The notes beneath the pieces are model-generated. The model worked only from the letters and a program-made list of their open reading frames with translations, was not told the DNA's origin and did no database searches. DNA of 64,000 nt. Source: Gnetum montanum. Its lineage: Eukaryota > Streptophyta > Gnetopsida > Gnetales > Gnetaceae. Position 1 is the first letter of the stretch; each line of letters opens with the position of its first letter. Location of the stretch: assembly GCA_015680685.1 (NCBI GenBank), contig MNCI01027046.1, positions 502,770 to 566,769 on the forward strand. Direction: 5' to 3'. Below are positions 55,992 to 64,000 of this stretch, piece by piece. Both the position numbers and the translations under genes were made by a program.

Positions 55992-58900
55992 ACCTCCTTT
56001 CATGGAACGTTCGAGGCCTTACTGGTAGGCTTCGACAGAAGTGAGTAGGCAACTTTATTTCTAGTCTTAATATAAACTTTGATTTTGTTCTCCTTCAAGA
56101 AATTAAGGTTTCAGCTGACCTTTTATCCTTTTCCACCCATTGGTTTCTTCCTCACTCTTCAATCCTAGCAACATCCCATGCGAGTGGGAAAGGAGGTGCG
56201 ACCATTCTCCTTTCGCCCTACTGGAAAACTAAAATCCTTCAAAGTGGTTCTGATTCTGGGCATAGAGTTTCCTGGGCCACCTTCTCTTCCTCGCATGACC
56301 CATTTGGTATTTGCTTGATTTATGCTCCAAATGACTTTGCATAACGAGCTCTCCTTTGGCAAGAACTTGCAAATTCTCTTCCCCCAATGCCTTGGATCTT
56401 TGAAGGAGATTTTAATATGGTTGAATTCCCTCAAGATGAACTCGAAGGGGTGTTTTTTCAACTGCCTAATCTTGAGCATCAAACTTGGTCCGCCTTCAAG
56501 AAAAGGTTTTACCTTTTTGATGGGGCAAACACCTTCGTGGGCACTCCCCTCCATAGACTTACCTAGAGCAATCTTTGTCCTGGGCAGGCTCGCATCTACA
56601 GTAGGTTAAATAGGTTCTATTTCTCCACCATTTCCTTCTGGCAAGCCTTCTCCACTACTATGGTTCATCACCATGCCACCTTATCAGATCATCTTCCTAT
56701 CTCCATATCCATCAAGATTCATGGCAACCCTCACCGACGAAAATTCCATCTTTTTCAACTACACAACAATTGTTTTTATTCTCCTGCAGCCCAACTTATT
56801 CTATTCAACCTTTGGAATGTTGAATCTAGGCCCCTAAATTAGGTGGGTTGGATTAACTGGTAGCATCGGGCTTCATGTCGAGTGCGAAACTTTGCTTGTT
56901 CGTATGGTAAGGCAATGCCTACTCGGGCCAGACAAGAATACAACAAAATTTACCTCACTATTGAACATCTCGCTAATAGACTAGCACAAGATCCCTTCAA
57001 CACTCTAGTTCATGAGGAGCTAGCTAGAGCAAGATTAGCCTTTCAACATTGGGATGTGTACTGAGCACAAAGTGCCTTAACTAAAAGACGGCTCACTTGG
57101 TTAAATATTCAAGATGAACACTGTAAGGAATTTTTTAAGTATCTCAATTCTACTTCCCTTTCACATTCTATAGACAAAATCTCTAGCGATGGTACCATAC
57201 TTACTGACCACAACAGTATCCTCTCTTTTCTCAAGAATCACTATGAAACCTTTTTTGCAGCAACTGCAATGGACATCTCTTCATTCAAGGCTACCACCCC
57301 CAATTATCCTCGCCTTATCAACTCCACTATGCTACAAAGTCTTGACGTTGATATCACTTTGATGGAGCTACAGGTGGCCTGTTCTAAGTTAAGTTGGGGA
57401 AAGGCTCCTGGTTATGATGGTTTCTCCGTAGAATTTTTTCAAAATCATTGAGATTTGGTGGGAAATGATCTTCTGCAGGTCATTAACAAGGCTATCTCAA
57501 CTGGTTCCCTCGGGCCCAATCTAAATCAAGGGGTAATTCGTCTCCTCCCCAAGTCTGGGGATCTTGCCGATATCTCCAATCGACGTCCCATAACTCTCCT
57601 CAATGTAGTGTATAAAATTTGGGCTAAGTGCCTAGCCTTACGACTGAAAAAAAATTCTTGGCCAGATCATATCTCCCCAACAAACAGAATTTGTTCTTGG
57701 TAGATATATTTTAGATAATGTGGTTGCGGCATGGGAAGGTCTCAAGTGGGCTGAGGATGATGGACAAGATATTCTCCTAGTGAAACTTGATTATGCCAAG
57801 GCTTATGACAACATAAAGTGGGATTTTATCTTGCAGACCATGACCAAACCTAGTTTTGGACCTAAGTTCCTGCATACGGTGAAATGCTTATTCTCAGATG
57901 CTAACGCAAGAATAGCTACTACCTTTGACATTACCTTTCCCTTTCCAATACATAGGTCTGTGCAACAAGGCTATCCTCTCACCCCCTATCTCTTTATCAT
58001 CACCGTAGACTTTCTATGTCATCAGATTAACGTGGACATTCAAACGAAAGTTCTCACTGGGGTTTGCCTATCTTCCTCTCAACAACAGCTCCTCAATATG
58101 CACTTCGCCAACAACTCTTTCTTTCTAGTTTAAAACACAGCCGTCAATTTGCACTGCCTCTTATCAAGGATGGAGCAATATTGTACACTCTCAGGTTCCA
58201 CTATAAATTGGAATAAATCCTCTATTTATAGCTTTTCAGGCAATTACAACCATGTGATCAACTATAGTTGGAAGCGGCTCCAGGATCAAGACATCGTTAA
58301 GATTATGGGGATCCCTTTCTGTTTTAGAGGTTCAACCTCTACTCTCTGGGAGCAGGTTATTTTTCGGATTCAAAAGAAACTTGATAAATGGAAGACTAAA
58401 CCCCTCACACTTGCAGGTAAATACCTTGTTTGTAAGTCCATATGTGCGTCAACCCATGTGTATTACTCTTCGTGTTGGGCCCCCTCCCAAGCTGCCTACC
58501 AGAAGCTTGAACGGTTATTTCATGACTTTATGTGGTCCTCCAAAGATTCTCAGAAAGGATTTCATCGAGTTGCTTGGAATATTGTTACTCTCCCCAAGAA
58601 TAAAGGTGGCTTAGGTCTTTTGAATTCCTATAAGCGGGGAATTACCTTAGTTGCTAAGTGGTTGGTTCAACGTTTAGATGCCTCAGACATCATTGGGACC
58701 CTCCTCCAATTAAGGCTTCATCAAGCATTTCCTAAAAACAAGCCCTTCTGGAAAGACATTCATTTTGTCAATTGGATCTTTTTCCCCCTCACTATCATTC
58801 TTCCAGGATCTCATGTTTTCAAAAGCATTTGGAGGGCCTGGCAAATTCTACACAGTTACATTAACTGGACTAACGTCAAGATCAACCCTACTATCCTCTC

Positions 58901-59769
58901 TAGATTGTGTTTGTGGTGGTTACCTCTGTCGCCTGCTCCCCTTGCTATCACAAAGGCTAAGGTGGCTACCTCGTGGTTTCAGAAAGGTGTCATCTCCTTG
59001 AATTGTCTTAGGCTAGCTAGTCGTTGGATTTCGGGGGTCGAGTTTAGCAATTTGTATGGGGAGTCGGCTGCAATGAACCATTTCCTAGTCTAGATCTACT
59101 CTTTTCTCCATGGTCATTGGCACATTGATGTTAGTGCAAAGCCCTTTTCAAGGCCTTCAATGGCTGAATGGGGTTAAACTCTTACCCTATCAGCCATCTA
59201 TCCCCTTTCATCTTATGCATGACCCATCCAAGGTCATTCAACGTTGCAATAAGCATTGGCACAAACACGAGTTAGTATCATTTTGGATCCCTCTCTTCCA
59301 AAATATTTGGAACCTTCCGACCCTCCCCAAAATTAAACAGTTCCTCTAGTGTCTCCTCCACCATGGTCTACCTATTGGTAGACGGTTAGAATATCTAGGA
59401 ATTCCCAATCCAAATTTCCTTCTCTGTGGTGGACAAAATGACTTTGTCCATGTGTTTTGGCATTGTCCCTTTGCTCAGCATGTGTGGGAGTGGGATTCTA
59501 TAGTTTTTCCTTCATACAAGCTATCTCAAGAGGATGTCATATTCGACTTTTTAAACATTACTTCTGCTAATCTCAAGTTTCTATGGAAAGTTATTAGGCC
59601 TACTATTTTATATTATATTTGGAAGCGAAGATGCAATGTTATATTTCAAAGGATAAATTATTCTAATAAATGTTTGCTCACCAGGTTGGAGAAGTTGCAG
59701 ATCTTTCACCTTATTCATTTCCAATTCACATCTCAAGCATCCAAGTTCAATCTGGATAGACATTGTTAA
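55988..59769 (+). pseudogene. LINE ORF2: endonuclease, RT, zinc finger
   Basis: The start MNLLSWNVRGL at 55988 opens an APE-type endonuclease with LLQEIK, EGDFNMVE (near 56410) and TLSDHLPIS (near 56680). Reverse transcriptase follows with GKAPGYDGFSVEFF (near 57400), NRRPITLLNVVYKIW, VKLDYAKAYDNIKWD (near 57780) and QQGYPLTPYLF. The catalytic box reads HFANNSFF near 58105 where active enzymes have ADD: both Asp are Asn. The 3' part keeps GLGLLN and a zinc-binding end (LLCGGQNDFVHVFWHCPFAQ near 59450). Stops and frame changes lie near 56341, 56838, 57061, 57449, 57700, 58131 and 59091. It is dead on several counts. Confidence 0.85.
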
Positions 59770-59837
59770 TATCAATAGAACCATTCAATAATACATTGTT
59801 AATATCAATAGAACTTCTTTTTGGGTCCGACGCCCCG

Positions 59838-59965
59838 CCCTTTGTCCATAACACTCTAGGGAGAAGGTATGGGTAAAGCAAAATAATATTTTGTCCATAA
59901 ATCTCCTAGAGAGAGAGCATTGGTAAAGCTAAATAATATTGCATTCATAACGCTCTAGGGAGAGC
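59838..59965 (+). repeat. Minisatellite, right part
   Basis: About two and a half units (CCATAACACTCTAGGGAGAA, GTAAAGCAAAATAATATTTT, CATAACGCTCTAGGGAGAG) of the same repeat as 54060-54375. Confidence 0.75.
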
Positions 59966-59974
59966 TTATCAAAT

Positions 59975-60365
59975 TTCTATTTTTTTTTGGATTTTGAGAT
60001 TTGGCATGGGGACACTATTTTTTGGTTATGATACCCTAAAAATAACTTTAGAATTTAAAAAAAAGTTAAAATAAAAAACATTTTTTTATTTTTAAAAATT
60101 TGGGATGGGGACACTATTTTTTGTTTGAGTTTCAATATTCCATAAATAATATTTACATATAAATATCCCCATAAAACAATACTTTGGGTTTTTAATTTTT
60201 TGGGATTTGGTATGGACATCCTATTTTTTTTGTTCAAGATTTGACATGAGGACACTATTTTTTGGTTATGATACCCTAAAAATAATTTTAAAATTTTAAA
60301 AAAGTTAAAATAAAAAACAATTTTTTCATTTTTCAAGATTTGGAATAGGACACTACTGTTTGGGT
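59975..60365. repeat. AT-rich imperfect repeat block
   Basis: TTTGG(C/A)ATGGGGACACTATTTTT and GGTTATGATACCCTAAAAAT recur at about 59995 and 60245, roughly 245 bp apart, with further GGACACTATT copies at about 60110 and 60345. No coding value. Confidence 0.6.
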
Positions 60366-60880
60366 TTTATTAAAAATATTTTAAAATTTTAAGAAAACTC
60401 ATAACAATATACTTTGTAGTCTACATATATATACCACTCATACCTTCTTCCAAAAATCATAATAAGTATCCTTCTATTTCAATTGCTAACCAAAATAGTA
60501 TTTAGCAATCATATTTGGATGGGAAAATAGTATTCAACATTTAGGTACCTATTTTGAAAATAATAAGGACAAAATATCAAATAAAAAAGTATTATTTCTA
60601 GAAGTTCATTTCTATAAAGACAACAACATTTCAAAGATTGAACAAAAGAAGCTCGGGAAAGGGGAGATCCTTTGGAGTTGCAAATAATGAAAGAAGATCG
60701 CTTACGTCAAAGAAGAAATGCGGTAGCAACAGTTGTAAGGAAGTGAGGTATATAGATAGAAAATTATTTTAGTTATACAACAACTTATTAACGTGGATGA
60801 GGACACGTGAACGAGGATGAGGATGAGAAGACACATATGAATAAGAAAATTAGTTACCAATCATTTTCATTAATGAAAAT
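60366..60880. other. AT-rich spacer
   Basis: No gene is supported. It leads into the helicase relic and may belong to the same element, but no terminal structure was identified. Confidence 0.4.
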
Positions 60881-63216
60881 GTGCATGCACCTCCATTGCA
60901 ACAAGAAGTTCTTTTAAATAGAGGATGGGGTCATGGTCATGGTTGTGGATGGGGTTGTGGTCATGGTTGTGGACGTGGTCAGATGTCTACACATAATGAT
61001 GATTTGATGGTAGAAGATGAATTACTTATAAATCCAATAGCAGTTAATAATATAGAACGAGAATGTGCACAAGGTCATGAAAGATAACAACATTTTATGC
61101 AATGAAGAAGACAAGTAGAGATGGCAGAGATGTTAGATTTAGTTGCAAGACTTAATTAGGAATGGGCTCAACCAAGATCATGAATGGAACATTAACAACA
61201 TAATATTTCAAATATAATGAATCAAAAAATACCTTCTGAAGGAATGAACAATCAGGTATCTTATCCAAATCTTCATAAGTTTTATGCACAAATCATGCAT
61301 GCTCAAGAAATAGAGAGGTGCTAGTGTGGAAAACTCGACCACAACCAGTTGTTGTCAGAACATATCATAGATTTAGAGTAGCTCCAAGAGTGGAGAGGAA
61401 AAATGGATAGATTATTGTTGGGCACAGTTGCTATTGTACTATCCATTTAGAGATGTGAAACGTAATCTAGGAAGAAATGATGAAGAAATTGAACTAAAAT
61501 GGATTTCTATTCAACACATATATGAATTAGAAGGGGAGACATTTGGTGAAGATTTTGAATGTGCTTGCAAGGAAGAGAGGTAATATACAAATATTATTCT
61601 AGAAAGATAGGATGACATTGAATATGATTTTGAAATACTGAATAGACATCTACTTGCATCAACTCATTTTCAATAAAGTGAACTTGAAATGCTTGGATTA
61701 AGGAATTGAGATAGACAACACGAATGGTCAACTAGCTATCCTAGAGAAGATGTTGCAAATATTTCTACATATTTTGTTCATAGTTATAGATCACATGGGA
61801 TAATAACACCTTTAAGAAATTACTACAAGGAGGTGGACCTATCTTCCATAGGACTTCAATAGAAGAAATGCTACAAGATTATCACCAGCCATCTCTATAT
61901 GTAACAATTCAAACTCGATGGAGTTGATCCACTATTGATGATTATTCAAGTTACAATGGGCACAGGAAAATCATATCTCATTGATTCTATTTGTTAAGAA
62001 TTTAGTTGAACTTGTCCATTAGGAAAAAATAGCTTATTGGTGCTCGCTCCCACTGGTGTTGTGGCGTATAATATTAATGCAACTACAATACATTATGCAT
62101 TGAAGATTAGAATTGAGGAGTACAAACCACTGGCTGTATTGGCTTTGGCATTGTTGCAAAATAGATACAAATACATAAAGTATATTGTTATAGATGAAAT
62201 GAGTTTTATAAGTGCCAAATTACTTAGTAGCATTGACATAAGGCTTAAGGAAATATTTCCAGAAAACTAATTAGATAATTTTGGTGGTAGATCAATGATA
62301 CTCATTGGCGATCTTGCATAGCTTCCACCTATGAAAGATGTAATACTGTACATATCATCTCAAATGCATGTGAAGATATTATGGTTAACATAAAATACAT
62401 TTGTAACCTTGGATATTGTGTATCGCCAAAGGGATAATGATCCACGACAACAAAGATTTAGAGAAGTTTTAATGAATATATGAGAAGGAAAGATCAATGA
62501 TGATGATTATTAATTTTAAGTTTGAGAATGAATCTTCCATTGACATCAGATGGGTGAGATGGATTTGAGGATTTTGTGCATTTGTTTGATACAAAGAATA
62601 AAGTGCATATGCATAATGAAAAGGTATTTCTAAAGATGTAGAAGCTAGTTGCATGGTGCATAGTAGATAGAAACACAAATGATGTCAGATTTGGGATGAT
62701 TCAGAAGGAGAATTAATCAAGTAGTGTTCATTTGTGAGGTTGCAAGGGTTATGGTTACTGTTAATCTATGGCTAGAAGCAAGATTGGTTAATGGTGCGTT
62801 GGGAGTCATTAAAAAAAAAATAATTTATAGTCTACACTATAAACCTCCATAGTTGCCATTGTCTGTTATCATTGAGTTTGACTCTTACATTGGAGTACTG
62901 TATGATCACAAATATCCTCACCAAGTACCCGTTCCACCAATCATATGTGAACGCTCTTGCCAACTACCATTGCAATTAGCATGGGCTTTAACTATACATA
63001 AATCACAAAAAATGACCTTGTAGAAAGCATGTGTAGACGTTGGTAGTAAAGAAATAGTAGGTCTTACATTTGTGGCATTATCTCGAGTAAAGAGTATTCA
63101 TAGTTTGAAGATATTCCCTTGAATTTCTAAAGAAAGATACATTAAGATATCCAAGGCTTTTCATCTTCAAAGTAGATTGGATGAAGAGCAGCACATTAAA
63201 TCAAATGAAGAATAAT
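60880..63216 (+). pseudogene. PIF1/Helitron-type helicase relic
   Basis: The 5' part (60881-61087) has a Gly/His/Cys/Trp-rich segment (GWGHGHGCGWGCGHGCGRGQ). At about 61400-61580 a region like that before the helicase of Helitron proteins reads AQLLLYYPFRDVKRN and WISIQHIYELEGETF. The helicase begins near 61930: Walker A MGTGKSYLI at 61956, LLVLAPTGVVAYNINATTIH (near 62035), DEAD-like YIVIDEMSF (near 62185), ILIGDLA, a stop, then LPP, and at the end WALTIHKSQ and VGLTFVALSRVKSIHSLKIF, the PIF1 C-terminal motif (near 63060). Stops occur every 50-150 nt. No Rep nuclease or Helitron ends were seen, so it is either a 5'-truncated Helitron or another PIF1-family relic. Confidence 0.7.
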
Positions 63217-64000
63217 TTTACTATTTTTTTGATGATTTAATTTTACTATTGTGGATGTTTGAACCTTTTCCATTATGCATTTTTTCGACTATGCAAGTTT
63301 GAGCATTGATCATTTGTGGTGCATTGTAACATGTTCGTAATCATTCAATAATGGATTCTATGATCTTATAAGCTACTTTATTTTTGATTTACACTTTAAT
63401 GAATTTTTTAAAATTTAAAAAAAAAATCTATAATTGATGAGCGAGAAGGTACCCCTACGCCCAATCATATGAATCACTAAGGCGTTATGCACGATATGGT
63501 CGAATTCTATGGACCTATAGTTACCTCATACACTAATTTTTCTAAGAAGTGAAATGACGTTGAGAATGTTTGTTGTCTTCCCAACTACATTTGTGAACTT
63601 CAAGGGTATGATTTAAGTGTAATTGAGGTATATCATTTTTCTTACTTTATATTTGATGGATTTGATCACCTACAACAAGAATGAAGAGTAGAGTAATTGG
63701 AAACTAACATCTATTGTCTAGCTAGCCTAACACAAGTAACCATCTCACTTTCCTAAACACATCTTGAACACATATAGCATTACTGGGCTACCAAATGTTA
63801 AGCGTTGCTAGGTTACCAAGTACTATATGAATGCTCAAAGTGGTTGTGCTTGTGTTCATTAACTGCTAGAAATAAATTGCTTAATTCAAATGCATTAAAA
63901 TAAAGAGTGAGAGAGTAAAATGCATTAAAGAAAATATTAAGCTATTCTTAGTGCTACAAGGATTATTAAAAGAGTTCATTTTATTCCCATCACACTACTG
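63217..64000. other. AT-rich intergenic sequence
   Basis: No gene or recognisable element is supported to the end of the window. Confidence 0.45.

Larger units (their letters stand above)
54376..59837 (+). mobile_element. Near-complete but inactive L1-type LINE
   Basis: A 5.4-kb element with a GC-rich 5' region, ORF1 and ORF2. It starts TTCTCCCCATTGG and ends near GACGCCCCGCCC. Both edges abut minisatellite sequence: TTGTTCATAACACTCT on the left and TTGTCCATAACACTCT on the right, which fits a target duplication of about 15 bp with one change, or simply array periodicity. Internal repeats: a 27-bp unit (CCGCGATCTACAGGGACAAG and so on) near 54788-54850, and a duplicated TGTTAATATCAATAGAAC near the 3' end. 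No long poly(A) remains. Confidence 0.75.

Noticed and set aside
55988-59769. Active LINE
   Set aside because: Stops in every domain and the loss of both catalytic Asp rule out activity.

Overview
The window is nuclear DNA from a land plant with a repeat-rich genome. Evidence: two spliced plant-type genes (a SUMO-activating enzyme SAE2 and a TMEM258-like OST subunit), Tat-lineage Ty3/gypsy elements with a second RNase H, L1- and RTE-type LINEs, tRNA-derived SINE-like repeats, a PIF1/Helitron-type helicase relic, and mostly AT-rich DNA. Genome style would fit a gymnosperm or another large-genome seed plant, but the sequence does not settle the taxon. No bacterial or organellar features were seen.

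Region 1 (1-24636) is retrotransposon sequence. On the + strand the order is pol A (1240-4707), LTR (about 5632-7318), gag-protease (7330-9452), a multi-exon gene on the opposite strand (15375 down to 10118), pol B (15977-19432), LTR (about 20567-22736), then a fragment of a different gypsy pol (22750-24404). The most unusual feature is the antisense gene. It has a minus-strand TATA box, canonical GT..AG introns, a coiled-coil-like segment and an acidic C-terminus. The neighbouring pol A copy keeps a recognisable first exon and its own TATA box (423-520, 822-829). Each pol ATG lies 10-11 nt after a pyrimidine-rich AG acceptor. This suggests that pol is expressed after removal of an intron, and that the antisense gene sits inside that intron. 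Arrays of a short motif (ATGAC..TAAACTG) flank the coding blocks of both copies.

Region 2 (24637-43742) is a large inverted duplication around SAE2. The apparently intact gene runs on the + strand (33342-42357, 11 exons, 680 codons). A copy of its 3' half (exons 5-10 plus flank) lies upstream in opposite orientation (31830 down to 27808). There exon 7 has a 53-nt deletion, and exon 11 is missing where a GC-rich LINE 3' fragment now sits. The outer edge of the duplication falls in a SINE-like repeat.

Region 3 (43743-52460) has decayed RTE and L1-type LINE fragments, then the minus-strand TMEM258-like gene (52415 down to 48020). That gene has four exons, a start codon that is exactly the last three bases of exon 1, and a 3.9-kb intron with several SINE-like repeats.

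Region 4 (52461-64000) has a SINE-like repeat, a minisatellite (54060-54375 and 59838-59965) split by a near-complete but dead L1-type LINE (54376-59837), an AT-rich repeat block, and a decayed PIF1-like helicase (60880-63216). Three single N positions each lie beside near-exact direct duplications and look like unmerged contig overlaps.
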